Shown: piece after piece, positions 24,640 to 37,745 of the stretch
Layout: each line of letters begins with the position of its first letter
Position numbering within the stretch: the first letter of the stretch is position 1
Assembly: GCF_014898055.3 (NCBI RefSeq)
Contig: NW_026555331.1
Span: 94,448,684-94,512,683 of the forward strand
From: Talpa occidentalis
Lineage: Eukaryota; Chordata; Mammalia; Eulipotyphla; Talpidae
Direction of reading: 5' to 3'
Length of the DNA stretch: 64,000 bases
Position numbers and translations under genes: made by a program
Notes under the pieces: model-generated
What the model was told of the DNA's origin: nothing
What the model saw: the letters and a program-made list of their open reading frames with translations, nothing else
Databases searched by the model: none

Positions 24640-26388
24640 GAGACACTCAAAAATGATGAAGACTGCTATTTGTGATATTCCCTCTGGGAACTTTCACCAA
24701 ACAGTATGTGTCTTCAACCTATACTCAACAACAGCAGTGAAAGATATATGGAACTAAGACATTGTCATAAACAAATCAATGAACAGGAGCCCTCAAACAA
24801 ATGTGTATAATCTTATTTCAGTAACACATTTCACTGACTGTGCTTTTAAGTATCTCATTAGCTGTCCATTTAGAATAAGACATTCTCTTTTTGCCTCCAT
24901 GGGGCTCACCGTGTACTTTATGGTGACAGAATGTGATAATCAGGCTTACAGAGATGCAAAATAATCTATCCACGTTACCAAAAGGAACAATCCCTTGCAA
25001 CGAAAGAAGTCAAAACTTCAGAGTTATTTTTATTTCCATGGAACTTTTTAATCTAAATTAACAGACTCCTTAAGTTCTTAAAATTGCTTGAGAAAGCCTT
25101 GACTTCTTTCTTTTATCTTTATTCACCACTAATTTTGAGAATAAAAATGATCATAATTTGTAAATTTGTTACAAGAAAAATTATATACTTCAGGCAATTT
25201 CAAGAAATTTTCTACTTTTTTAACATGAAAAGTGATGCCCTTGATAACAGTAGCAAAATTGTAATTATCAGACAAACTGCTCTCACATGAAAGCTAGTGA
25301 AGGTGTAAAAAATTAAGAGATGATGAGATTATTATGTCAATATGACAGCAGGGGTAAGCATCCAAATTAAATGAAAATGGGCAGGCTCTTTTATTTCAAG
25401 TGAAGTTGTGGAAATAGCAGATATTATTGTTATTATATTGGCAAAGTTTTTCTTCAAAATATTTGTTCCCTAAAGACATATGTCCCTGTGATTAGGATAA
25501 CATTTTATTCCTTGTTTTGTAGCACTCATAATGCAGTTCCTCAGATTATTTATGAAAATATATGGCCACCAAAAGAATAAGAAAAAAATGAGGCATTGAT
25601 AAAAGGCAAAGTAGGAAGACTCCCATAATATATTGAGCAAATTCAATAATGGTCAATGCCTGATCCTATTATGCACATTTACTTAATACATTAATTCTCT
25701 TAAGTCTCTTTAGAAAATTTATAGTTTGGATATGTTTCAGGGCAGAAAAATCCAAATATATTTTTAGCTTATATCTCACTGGACAGTTAATCTTCCCAAA
25801 GTAATTACATACTAACAAATATTCCCTTTACAACTTTTCTCAGACTCAATAAATGGACTTGCCATTATCCTACTTACTTCAGTTAGAAAGTCGGGAGAAA
25901 TTCTAACTTCTTGCTTAAATCAACTATTACCTACCATCTAGTTGACCATTTCAACTCCTAAACTTTTGCTGAGATGTTTAAAAATAACAAACAAGTCCTA
26001 GGGTTCTAGCTAACCTGCTTAAAAATCCATTTCCAATTTTTAGTACATCTATGATCTTGAACAAGTTACTCAAAGTTCATAAGGAAGAATACCATCTATT
26101 TTCAAATGAAATTAAAAAACAGATCTAAACTTGTAAGACTTCAATGAAGAATATGTGATATCATTTATGTAATAAGCATTCCACAATGGATACCAAATAT
26201 TAAGTGCTAAAATGTTACCTGTAATCATAATCATTAGCAAGAGTATCATCATCCTCATCAGCATCACTATCAACACTATCATGATGATAATCATCACTTT
26301 GAATCTATTCCTACATCTCTATTCACATAGAGATGTGAATTAAGGCAGATTCCTCTGCCATTACCTTTGACTAATATTGTACATTCTT

Positions 26389-26693
26389 TTTTTTTTTTTT
26401 TTTTTATTATTATTTATTTATTTGTTTGTTTGTTTGTTTTGTTTATACATGCACTGCGTACAGTCAGAAGCAAGGGAGGGTGAGAGAATTCACCAGAACC
26501 AGAGCGGGGAGCAGAGCAGGCAGAGGGACCGAAGCACACTGCTGAGGGGAGCAGCGGGCGGCAGGAGAGGTCTGCGCGCCATGTGGGACCCTCCTCCGGT
26601 GGCCGGGGAGCAGCCGGGGATCGAACCGGCACCGCAGAGATCGCGGGCAGCTTCGCAACCCAGCGCTCAACTGCTGCGCCACCGGGGAGGCCC
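26389..26693 (-). mobile_element. tRNA-derived SINE, younger subfamily, recent
   Basis: Minus-strand copy: tail of T (about 17) and ATT/TTTG units first, then complements of the shared body, ending CGCCACCGGGGAGGCCC. The B-box complement GGGGATCGAACCGG is intact and the body keeps many CpGs. The 15-bp target-site duplication ATATTGTACATTCTT is exact at 26,374-26,388 and 26,694-26,708. The open frames on both strands here (72-122 codons) are SINE artefacts. Confidence 0.97.
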
Positions 26694-27589
26694 ATATTGT
26701 ACATTCTTAACTGATCTCCCTGTTTTGAAATTTATCACTCTTTGATAGTAGTCTTTTAAAATAAAAATTGATCATGTCTCTCTCTGACTTAAAATAGATC
26801 TGTAGCAAAACCCATCACTGGAGTCATATATTTAGGTTTGGATGATCTGATCATTATTTGCTTCATCTGACTCATGTCACAGAACCTATCCTTTAAGAAA
26901 TTATACTCCAAGTATTGAAATGACATACAACCCATAAAGGGAGTTAATCAAAGTCTTAGTGCAATTCTAGAAGTTAAGGATATCATAACTGCAGTGGTTG
27001 TCACCTATGCCTCTGACTAAACAGTTACAGATTGGGGATACTAATTGACTCGGACTTCACACACCAGTTGCAATTCCTCATTATTAACTACACTTTTGAC
27101 CAATTGGCAAAAAAATCTCAAGTTCCTAGGATAACCTCCTTCCTTGGGTTTAATTGGTAGAGTGACTCAAAGAACTTGGGAAACACTATATGTGCTAGAT
27201 AATTTTATTATAAAAGTAAATAACTCAGGCACAACCAAACATAAAAAGAGCATTTAGTGAGGCATATAGGTCTTCCATGCCCTTTCCAGGAGTGGTACCT
27301 TCAACATCTTCACATATTCAACACCCTGGAAGTTGAATTCTGCCTTCTAGGTCTTTATGGAAATTTTCCTTACATAGGCATGCTTCATTAACTTACTAGC
27401 TATAACAAATTCATCTTTTCAGCCCTTTGCCCACCCCATATCTACTACAATACACATCAATGTTCCTTCCTTGTTTATGCACTACTTCATATATCCTACT
27501 CTTAACAGAGAAGATATAATGATTCTTTAATTATAGTGTAATCCCTTTCTTCAAAATTTTTTCACCCACAGTAAAAATCAAAGTTATTT
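26694..27589. other. Non-coding stretch with old repeat remnants
   Basis: About 26,765-26,830 (TTGATCATGTCTCTCTCTGA and following) resembles the upstream part of an L2 element. 27,150-27,390 is an unnamed old repeat, listed separately. No gene is seen. Confidence 0.45.
27150..27390 (+). repeat. Old LTR-like interspersed repeat, unnamed
   Basis: Blocks GAGTGACTCAAAGAACTTGG with GAAACACT, ATTTTATTATAAAAGTAAAT, AACTCAGGCACAACCAAAC, TTCCATGCCCTTTCCAGGAG and TTATGGAAATTTTCCTTACA follow the order of a repeat I know from other mammals but cannot name with confidence. Confidence 0.45.
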
Positions 27590-28085
27590 CAGTGGACTAC
27601 AGGCTATATTACCTCACCTTTCTTTCTTTTTTTTTATTACCTCACCTTTCTGTTGCCTCTCTGACTAATGTCTTACTGAAATCTTTCTTGCCCTCTCTTC
27701 TCCAACCACACTGACCTCTTTACTCTTCCTAAAACATACCTTTTCCTTAGGTACCTAGATAGCACTAGCTAAATTATATACCTCCTTCAAGTTTTAGCTG
27801 GAAACTGACCTGCTTAATGAGGCTTACTCCAACTTCCAACTTAAACTTCAACATGTGACTCCTAGTGCTTCTAATTTCACATAATGTTCTCTATTATCTA
27901 TGTCAATAAAAACTTTAATACCCTAATATAGAATATGTCAAATTAATTACATTTAATACTTATTTTCCATACTAGACTTAGTATAGGAGCTCTGGTATCT
28001 AATTCTTTAAGTATTTTAAATGCCTAGAACTATAGTTGTCATAAAGGCAACCTAAAACAGTATCAGTTGATAAAAGAATGGATGA
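27590..28085 (+). repeat. LINE-2 3' fragment
   Basis: Blocks resemble the L2 3' end: CTCCAACCACACTGACCTCT, then CCTCCTTCAAGTTTTAGCTG, then TTAATGAGGCTTACTCC. The closing part is CATACTAGACTTAGTATAGG, then AAATGCCTAGAACTATAGTT, then a degenerate form of the terminal repeat (GATAAAAGAATGGATGAATC). Old and inactive. Confidence 0.6.
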
Positions 28086-28469
28086 ATCTCTGCCTCATTC
28101 ATCACTGCTTATATACACATAAAACAAAAATTTACAATGTTTGTTAACATGCTACTATACGCGAATCTCAGCAGCTATGAAGCAGGTAGTGTCTATATAA
28201 TTACTCCCATCCTTACGGAGGAATTTCAAAAAAACTAGGTGGCCTTCTTCACATCTTCTGATTACTAGATAGTGTCATGAATATACAAATAAATCAGTTA
28301 AAATGGGACAAGAGTAAGCATGGTCATTAACCTTGAGAAACAAAAAATACATTTTTAGTCTTCCTGTCTTAGAACTAAAGACATAAGCTAATATACCCAA
28401 ACACTAAATTGACCTTTGCTGAGTTCATTGAATCACATAAAATCTATGGCATGAACAGCAGTCATAGAT

Positions 28470-28551
28470 AATCTGCTATTAGATAAATTAGATTAATTTA
28501 TCTATTATCTAATCTGCTATTAGATAAATTAGGTTAATTTATCTAATAAAA
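28470..28551. repeat. 41-bp tandem duplication, two copies
   Basis: Unit 1 (28,470-28,510) and unit 2 (28,511-28,551) both start AATCTGCTATTAGATAAATT and differ at a few positions. Each carries an AGATAAATT/AATTTATCT palindrome, so the region can also fold as hairpins. Confidence 0.9.
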
Positions 28552-29309
28552 TGGATATGCCCTTTGCTACAACAGTTTTCTTACTTAGATAATTTTGTCA
28601 TAAATTTTCTATTAAATCTGCATCAGAGTTAATCTCAAATTTTCTGGTGAAATGCTTCAAAGCAGTGACTTATAGTGCAACCTGTAAGTTTTTAATCATT
28701 CATCGTTTTTACTAGGCTTGATGAAGACCTTCATTAGAGATGGCATATCTGATTAAAAGACAATGACTGCACAGATGTTTCACACATATTAACAGGCAAT
28801 AACTTGTAAGCAGAGTCAAATTAAAACCAAAACCAAAACCAACAAACCAACCAACCAACAAAAAGACCAGCTAAAACATTTTCCTTTGCTTGCTGGTGGC
28901 TGGCCAGTTTTTTTTCCCCTACTGTCTTTTACCTAAACCACTTATCTGTGTGTAGCCATGGTGTCTCCTTGGTAACGCTCTTTTTGTGTGATCCAATATG
29001 CACAGCCCAGATCTTTTCTCATTGTCTATTTAACTTGTTAATTATCATGACAATAGAATTTGCCAGTAGTCTATATTGTGTGCTTTTGGCCTAACATGAT
29101 CCAGGAGGATCCTATTCAAAAACTGGAGCAATATGCAGTTGTCAGTTCAAAGTCACTAAACCAGAATCACATAAAGCCTTTTCTTACTTATAAAATGTTC
29201 AATTCACTGATTCATTCCTTGTGACCATTGGAAGTCATAGATGATATTGTCCTCCTCTTCACCTCTTTAGTATTGCTATAATTTCATTTTATAATTATTA
29301 CTATTATTA

Positions 29310-29430
29310 AGCTATTTTTATGGAGGTAATGCTGACTTACAACATTGTATATGATTGAGCAGTAGAGGTACACAGCTCTCCAAATACGTTACGCTCACCA
29401 CCAGGGTATTAATAATCCTCCACCACAGCC
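29310..29430 (-). repeat. Possible L1 3' UTR fragment (antisense)
   Basis: TTTATGGAGGTAATGCTGAC, TTACAACATTGTATATGATT, GTACACAGCTCTCC and TACGTTACGCTCACCACC resemble the complement of an L1 3' UTR block. Short and diverged. Confidence 0.4.
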
Positions 29431-32400
29431 CATCAATTTCTTCAAATGATTTTTCACGTATGACTAAAAGTAGACATTTTCAAATGATGTTGGAATATTT
29501 GTCAGATTTGAAGCTAGAGGTGAACAAAGTGTGATATGAGGCATATTTTGTGATTAGATGGCTAAGTGTATTTGATTTTTTCTGGTTGTTCTTGATTTGG
29601 AGGCAGGCCAAGGGATGAGACAGAATAGGGAAGTTGGTGATCTGACTTTGTCAATCATTTTACGATGATGTTACGTATAAGCCTTTTGACTTCCAGCATT
29701 AGTTGCTGCACAGGTTGTTTATAGTTTTCCAAACTGATTGCTCCAGAGATATGAGTTAGAGTTATGCTCTTTTTTTCAAATTTATCTGAATATTGTACAG
29801 TGTATATCCAGTCTCTCATTTTTCTGTCTGGTTCATTTTATTTCTACCCTGTGAAAAATGGGGATACTCAATCCATTCTGATCAATTTAAGACTTCCCAT
29901 TGTTGTGAGTCATACTCACTAATGTATTATTGTTTCAAAGGTAAAGTCTATGCTAGAAAAACAGTTCTTTAAAAAAGTATTATGTGAATGGATCAGTGCT
30001 CACTGGAACTTAAAGTATGAGTGGCTTACCACCTGGGGCTTGGATGAAGTGATTTCCCTCCGGGGTATAGAACTGTATATCCATCCAAATGCATTATGGG
30101 TGGCTTTGCCCTTCTTTGGAAGCATCTGGTGAAGGCTATTTTCCAGACAGGATATTGAACAAGAGTTCTGTTCTGGTATGACAATAACCACAGGCAGGTC
30201 CTGCAAATATTCATTTAGTGATAGTGTCTGCTTAACTCAATATAGCCATGTTGTCGCTTGTCAGGTAAATCAAAGGCACGTAGTGTGTATTGAATGCCTG
30301 ATATTATCTAAGTGTATCAGTCATGTTTGAGTAATCCCAAAGGTTTAATTTAAAGAGAATTGAAAACCCTGCATTGTATAAAAGTTGGGAGTCTAGGACA
30401 TGTGTTCTAGAAATAGGAAATCATAAAATGCTACTTACAATTCCTACCCTCTTTGTAATTTTAATATGTTATTTTATTTGGTGTATGGTCAGAAATATTG
30501 TTTTATTCTAAATAGTATAAAATATATTTAATCTGGTCTCTGACCACTTGGGTTTTTTTAGGGCAATGATTCCCAAATTTACTGTGATAACTACATTTTG
30601 CATGCTCTAAATTCATTTCTTTTCTCATGTTTAAAATGTGACTGCTTTTATACTCACAACACCAATCTTTACTTTTTTTTCCATTGGTCAATATTTTTCT
30701 ATTATTATCATTTTTTTATCTCTCTTATGACTGAAAATAATCTTGTAGAACAATAGAATATTTTCATAAACATTGGTATCACATTTGCAATGCTTTTTCG
30801 CCACCCCTTCCTACCTAACCCTCAAAAAGAAAGTGTTAGTCCCACACCTGAGAGGAGAAAGTAAACATTGTGCAAAAATGAACACTGATGTAAAATATAT
30901 ATAAATTAATTAATTAAAATAAATGGTTAGTTCTAGAACTAATATTTTGAAAAAAATTATGAATTCTAATTTGAAAAAAAAAAAGACACTACAGTTGCTG
31001 TGTTATTATCAAGGAAACTATAGCGCAAACACTGAACAAGAACAGGAAAACTTAAAAACAAATCAGCAAAGAACACTATCATTCCAGCTGTATGATCATA
31101 TAATTGTTCAAATTAATACAGTTTGCCATTATTTTCATAATGAAGGAAATTTTGTGTTATTTTGAAATACTACTTGAAGGAATAAAGAATAAAAAATGCA
31201 GTATTAAAATGATGATATCCTTTAGCCTCACTGTCATTGATATCGGGCATGTATACTATGAACATATACATATATTTCTCAGCATTGAGTAATGAATAAG
31301 TAATGCTTTCCATTCTTGAGTATGTCATGTATTGTGTTATTTAAAATAATTAACTTCCTTGAACACAGAATTTATGAAAAAAATTAAAAAAATTCAAAAT
31401 AGTTTATTAAATTTCAAAAACTTCGGCTTCTCACTGCCAAAAGTTCTATCAATCTGGTTTAAATGTTTTTGTAAATTTCTTAAAGATGGACAAAAGCTCT
31501 TTGTGGAAGAAGATGCAAATTCAGAAACACATATCTCAAGGAGGAGTTTCTTTCCACTGCCTCTAATGTCTTTGCTTAAACAGGGTTCCATTTATTTATA
31601 GAATAGTATCTATCACTGGTGAATTTTTTTCTTTAAATCATGTAAGAATCACCTATATACTTTCCCTCAGCACTTAATAGCATACATTGATGCCTCATAT
31701 TGTAAAATAAAAGTATATGAAGCTGTATCTTTTCTTGCACATATTATCTCTGCTTTTTTCCTCCTAAATGTTGACAAAATCCTGTTTATATAATCAAGGT
31801 ATTTACATCCACATTCTGTTCTGCAGTTGATTTGCCATTGATTTAGGATTAATTTTAAAATTCTCAATAAAAAGAGCATTTAGCTTGCTCTGATTCCATT
31901 CTATGATTACATTTTCTTCTCTCCTTTGATACCCAGTCTCAGTCTTCAAACCACTGGGAACTCTTTGTATGAGGGACAGTGCATTTTCTTATACCTTAAC
32001 AGTTGCTTAAAATTTTGTTATATTTTATTTACTTCCTATTAATCAATAACAATAACACTATCAGTTGTTTTAAGGCGTCTCCAATTGTCTTATTTTCTTC
32101 CACTATTCTATCAAGGACTTTCCCCCCTCTCCTCCTTAAGGGACTGCTCCTCAATGATCTTGCATAATTATTAGTGACTTCTGATCCTATTCTCCTAGAG
32201 AATCCTATAGACAGGGAACTCTGTCATATGCTCAGAAAACTCTAAAATTTAAGTTAGGTAGCTATGACCAGGTACATGTGTCTATCTGATGACTATTTAC
32301 TCCTGGATGACTTAAACAGAGTAAAAGATGCAGCAAGTAATTAAATTCCACTGTGCCACCTGGACAAATCAAAATCATGACATCTGACGTGTAGTATACT

Positions 32401-33129
32401 TTCTCTGGTGATGAACTGTTGAGTCAGTATTCATCAAGCTTAGCAGTACAAAATAAAATTCCAATTATCAATGTGAGAAATATATACTATGCATAAATTA
32501 ACTGAAAGTATTTAAAACCAAGAGGTAGTTAAGCAGAGGGAAACATAGTGAACACCAAGATTTCAACACCTATCTTTTCATAAATAACGTATAACCTGAT
32601 TTGGTAAAATATCAATTAATGTTAATGAAGCTGTACAAGAGAAAAGGAAACACACTTAAATGGAGGTAAAATGTCCATGAAGCCATAAGCCATTGATTGT
32701 GTAGTACAAGGGCTAATTCTATAAAATTCTTACAAATGAACTTTTTGATTAAGCTCCTAAAAATGTTACTAGGTAATATTTGACACACATAATATTGTAT
32801 ATGTACATGTATTATTTTGAAGCTTAATAGCAAAATAAATAGCCCTCCCTGAATTTACACCCAAATCAAGATCTAGATCATTTATATCACTTGCTTCTTC
32901 TGCATTTCACTTGCATCTTCTGTTTCCAGTTATCACCCCTGCCAACTTCCAACCAAGGGATACTATCCAGAATTTTATATTTATCATTCCCTTGCCTTGC
33001 TTTTTCTTTCTTAAATATAAAATGTAATCTATGAAATGTACTTTTTACTTTGTTGAGTTCCCTAAATTGTTATTATAGTATGTATTTTCAACTTTGAATT
33101 TTCATACTTGTAATCATTTCTACATTTCA

Positions 33130-33460
33130 TCAAAATCAGTATTTGTAACAGTTGTTCATTTTTACTGCTTATAATATTCATTCCTCCATATATGGGCATT
33201 TTACTTGCTTCCAATTTCTTATTTCTTATTTCTTCCACTTATTTGACAGCACATTATGAATATTCTAGTCTTCTTATTTTCATGTATAAGAATATTTTGG
33301 GGTAAGCAGTGGATGTAAATTAGAAATAGCATTGCTGAATCATTTGGTATGTGAATGTTTAATCTTACAGAATTGTGTCAACTTGATTTCCAATGTATTC
33401 CATTTTATGTAAGAATTACTAGTGATTCACATCCTTCCTGTTACATAATGTTTTACCAAA
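33130..33460 (-). repeat. Possible old L1-type fragment (antisense)
   Basis: ATAGCATTGCTGAATCATTT with GGTATGTGAATG and the later ACTAGTGATTCACATCCTTC resemble the complement of the region before an L1 3' end ('attgctgggtcat...'). Weak. Confidence 0.35.
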
Positions 33461-34750
33461 ATACATTTAAATAGAGGATATGCATTTAATATATTAGGTC
33501 CCTGACGTGGCAAGAAATGGTAGGAATAGGCTACAAAATAATCAAGAAAAGAGAGGAGACTTGTACTTTTTAATTATAAAAGTGTAAAATATATTGCATA
33601 TTATTTATGAGTTATATATAAACAAATATAAAAATAAACATATAATAATATACGACTGCATACATATAGGTGGCAAATGATCTACTTAGTGCATAAAATA
33701 TTATGCAAAACATTAAAACAATATTGAATAAAAATTAATTTGGATAACTAAAAACAAAAAAAATATTTACTTTCTCTTAGAAATTCACAGTTACTATTAC
33801 CGAGCCCTACTAGGTGGGATTCCCTCTTTGCCCAAAAGACAATCTCCTGCCCTATGTCACTGAAGCAACTGAGTAAGACTGAGTTTATGAGACTGAGTTT
33901 ATAACAGCAAAGTAGAAACCATATTCATTGATCAAGGAATGAAGAAAAGAGATAACATTCTTGAATGTCACCTTCTCCCTGAAAAGAGGTAAAGAAGCCT
34001 CTTCTAGGGAAAGCAAACCAAGGACTCAGAAAGGATGGGGAGAAAGGGCTGGGCATGGGCAGCTCATTTGGCATTCTTGGTCTTATCTCACATTTCTTTC
34101 AAACCAACCATATAGTTTGGTTTCAAAAATTCCTGGGATCCATCTTCTTCTAATGACAACCATGAGGTTTTGATTCAGGTGGTTAAAGGTTAACTAGAAA
34201 GACCATGGTTTACACAGTTCATTGCAGCCCTCACTTTCCTTCCTATTTACAGAGAATTTACCGACCCTTAAGTTTCAATATGCTTGGAATTAGTCGTATT
34301 CAGTTGTTGAACGGCAATATTATTCCAATGTCCATCATATTCACACTGCTGTGAACAAATAATGGTCTGTCAATTGACATTTTGAGGCAATACGGCTTTT
34401 TCTCTCCAATGTCTTTTAAAGACCTTTTATTTTCCTTTCCCATTTTGCATTTCCCTTCAGTTTTAAGTATTTGCTTCTTGATCATTCAACAGTCATAGAA
34501 GCTAATTAGTGGTCATTTCCTGAATATTTCTTCCCTTTAATTTCATTTAATCTGTCCTTCTGGGATATGAATTACACATATGCCAGGCTTTCTAATCTTA
34601 AACTCACTTGATCTGGCTTTTCTTTTTTTAATTCCCTTGCTTCTTTGTGCCATATTTTAATTTATTAATATTATTTTTTGTTCACCATTATCTCTTCATT
34701 TTTATCTAAGTTATACTTGAACCCATGTTTCAAATATTTTAATAATTACA

Positions 34751-35016
34751 TTTTTTAAAGATTTATTTATTTATTTATACAAGCACTGGGTACAGACAGA
34801 AATGTGGGAGGGTGAGAGGATTCACCAGAGACAAAGCAGGGAGAAGAACAGGCAGATGGGCTTAAAACACTGCTGAAGGGAGCAGCGGCGAGACAGGAGA
34901 GGTCTGCCACTCCATTTGGGAATCTCCCTGGCCGGCTGGGAATCAAACCCATGCTGCAGAGGTTGCTGACAGCTTCACAGCGCTGCACTCAACCCGCTGC
35001 ACCACCGGGGAGGCCC
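34751..35016 (-). mobile_element. tRNA-derived SINE
   Basis: Minus-strand copy: TTTTTTAAAGATTTATTTAT, then AAGCACTGGGTACAGACAGA (younger-type end), body, B-box complement GGGAATCAAACCC and terminal ACCGGGGAGGCCC. No clear target-site duplication. Open frames here are SINE-derived. Confidence 0.95.
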
Positions 35017-36848
35017 CAATTTTATGTGTTTTATCTAAATATATCTTACATTATTTTACACATGATGTTCTTAAGCCAGCAAAATATGCCATCCCAAATA
35101 TATCGTTTTAGCTAAAAGATTATTCTGAGATAAAGGATATTGAAAAAAAATCAGATGAAAGAAGGAAATTCTCATTTATTTCTTCCTAGAACAGACTATA
35201 AAATCACCATGTGAAAGATGTCTTCCCTGTACCAGGAAAAAAGAAATATTCCTGGACAGGGAGTTAAAGCCAAGAGATTTCTGTACAAACAGACCTTGTA
35301 AAAATAATTCTTATTTCCTAATAACCCGCTTATATATTTTGCTTTTTCACAAATTCCTTTTTCTTCAAGCTATAATAGTATAAAAGCATTCAGTTTTCCA
35401 CATTTTTGAGTCTCCCTTTCCTTTAGAGGATCCTGAATAATGTAAAAGTTGCATTTGCATGCCTTCATCCTATTAATCAGTTTTGTGCTAGTTAAATCCT
35501 TACACCCAGCTGAAGATCCCCAGAAGGTAACCGTAAAATTTTGCTTACTCTACAGTTTCAATAACTAATCTTCCTGGTGCTCCTAAATGAATGCCTGTTT
35601 CCTCCTGACTCTCATTTGTAGCCTTTTGTTTCTTGAGTGTCTGCTATGCTTTGATTATAGACCAATATAGAACTAATCTTAATCAGTGATTTTCCAGAGT
35701 AGATATGTGTTTTCTTCTGTCAGAAATCAGGGGAGCTACCAACTAGGACTTTTGTATCCAACTTTTAGGGTACTCGCCTTAATAAAGAGCCTAAAGGCTT
35801 GCAAATAGCTTGCAAATAGCTCCTGGTACAATCACCTGACTCCAGCACCAAGGACATTTGCCCTGAGAGGAACCCCAATCCTGGGTGTTAATAGGATCTG
35901 TTCCAGTTTAAACTTCCTTTTGTCTCGGTGGAGATGTCTCAGTTGATGCAATCAGTAATGTAATAAAACTGCGTGTTATGCAAGATCTAGTTTTGTTTTG
36001 TATTCCTAAATGTCAATCAGAGCAATGCCTAGGAATACAAATTACATGCACTTCCAAGTAATAAGACTCCCAATACGTTGTTTGTTCCTTGGGTTCTCTT
36101 TTAGTAAGTATCTGAGCTACCAGTCTTGGAATGCCAATTAAAATTAGATGTCTAAATTCCTCTTGACAGTTCTCTGTGAAGATCTGATATCCTCCTATTA
36201 GTGAATCTCAAACTGATGAGTGGAAATCTCACTGTTTAAGGCCACCTCCTAATCATAGCCAACCATTCCAAAGAATCCCCTAAAATCATGCTCTATAAAT
36301 CTGCAATAACCGGCTGCTATTGCTCTAAATCCATGTGACAAGCTGAACTGGTAGCAGGTACCACATTATTCACCCCAACATATGGCTGTATTAATGCCTG
36401 TTTTTTCTCCATTTCTTTAGCAAACACCTGGCAAGAGCCACAGAATGTCATGGTTTGACTAACTGAACATGCACTATAGTAAACTAAGAGATACTTTAAT
36501 AGTTAAAGTCATTTTGGTCAATGAGTAAATATTTACACTATGAAAGTATTTGGCCTTTGGTGTCATATGTATAATCAGAAATAACTTAAAAATATACTCA
36601 AAGAAGTCTTAAGAGGGAATTGGCACAGTGATTTTCTTTTAATTTAAAATATATAAAGCATATATAGTAATGGCTTCTGACAATATAAACAGCTGGCTCA
36701 TTAACATTTCATTTTCTTAGAGATGATGGGAAGATTTTTACCATAACTTTAATGATGCAGGATAACACTTTCACAGAACTTAAATTTGTAAATGTTCTAA
36801 GCAGGTAGATTTCACAGGAACTAGAAAGCATTAAAAATTGATTAAGTA
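35017..36848. other. Non-coding stretch, no recognisable element
   Basis: AT-rich with some moderately GC-rich patches (about 35,810-35,930). I cannot support an exon, RNA gene or named repeat, although a decayed LTR in the latter patch is possible. Confidence 0.4.
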
Positions 36849-37114
36849 GGGCCTCCCTGGTTGTGTAGCAGTTGAGTGCTGGGTTGCAAAGCTGCCTGCA
36901 GCCTCTGCAGGGCTGGTTCGATCCCCAGCTGCCCCCTGGCCACTGGAGAGGGTCCCACATGGTGCGCAGACCTCTCCTGCCGCCTGCTGCTCTCCTCAGC
37001 AGTGTACTTTGGTACTTCTGCCTGCTCTGCTCCCTGCTCTGGCTCTGGTGAATTCTCTCACCCTCCCGCGCTTCTGACTGTACCCAGTGCTTGTATAAAT
37101 AAATAAATCTTATA
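36849..37114 (+). mobile_element. tRNA-derived SINE, younger subfamily
   Basis: Starts GGGCCTCCCTGGTTGTGTAG, B-box-like GGTTCGATCCC, younger-type end TTCTGACTGTACCCAGTGCT, AATAAATAAATCTT. The duplication AAAAATTGATTAAGTA (36,833-36,848) recurs at 37,115-37,131 with one extra A. Confidence 0.96.
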
Positions 37115-37745
37115 AAAAATTGATTAAAGTAGCATATATTATAAATTGCACATCACGGTAGGAAATGGTGTAGTATAAAAATTATGATAAAGTATATATT
37201 TACTGAATCATTGACCTATTGAACACTCATATATTTTTATATGTGGTCTGTATAAAAATCAGTATTATATTTGAATATCATCTTTACAAATATTCTCTTC
37301 ATGTGTATAAACTGTTGGCAGACCCCTGAAAGAAACTCATACCGCTTTTTTAAAATTTGAAAAACTGGACTAAAATTTTATTGGGCAAGTGAGTATTCCA
37401 CAGAGATGTAGTCAAGTCTTTTCAAGGGAATGCAAAAGAGCAAGCATCTGTTTGACTATTTCAACAGTATTTTACACTATGTCTTTGATTGAAAGGAACA
37501 ATTCTGTTTTAGTTACTTAAGTGATATTAGAGTACAGCACTTCTTTTAAAGTTGCTTCATAGAATACAAACTAAATATTAAAAACTTAATTGAAACCTCA
37601 AAGGGTATTTACCTATTAACCAGAAAAGCGTATGAGGATACAAACAAACAAACATGTCCATGATCCATATAGTTTGCTAACATTCTCAGTGGTGTATCTA
37701 GGGAGTGGTACATGCGTTATTTCTAGTAATAAATAATAGCTTGTG
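37115..37745. other. AT-rich non-coding stretch
   Basis: No gene or named repeat recognised. Confidence 0.5.

Larger units (their letters stand above)
21549..26388. other. AT-rich non-coding stretch
   Basis: Contains a (TA)n run at about 22,199-22,217, a 21-bp tandem duplication (22,658), a (GT)n array (23,214), an old repeat (23,250-23,628) and a 27-bp palindrome (24,613), each major item listed separately. ATC/ATG-rich low complexity occurs at 26,220-26,300. No gene is recognised. Confidence 0.55.
28552..34750. other. AT-rich non-coding stretch
   Basis: Simple CCAA/CCAAAA repeats lie at 28,826-28,862. Possible L1-derived antisense fragments (29,310-29,430 and 33,130-33,460) are listed separately. 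Open frames up to 80 codons show no recognisable motif. No exon is supported. Confidence 0.5.

Noticed and set aside
26377..26745. 122-codon frame and overlapping frames on both strands
   Set aside because: Entirely within a SINE; the same Arg/Pro/Gly-rich peptide pattern recurs in every copy.
28826..28862. Short regular repeats that might suggest an array
   Set aside because: Simple CCAA/CCAAAA sequence; no spacer-repeat structure, so not CRISPR-like.
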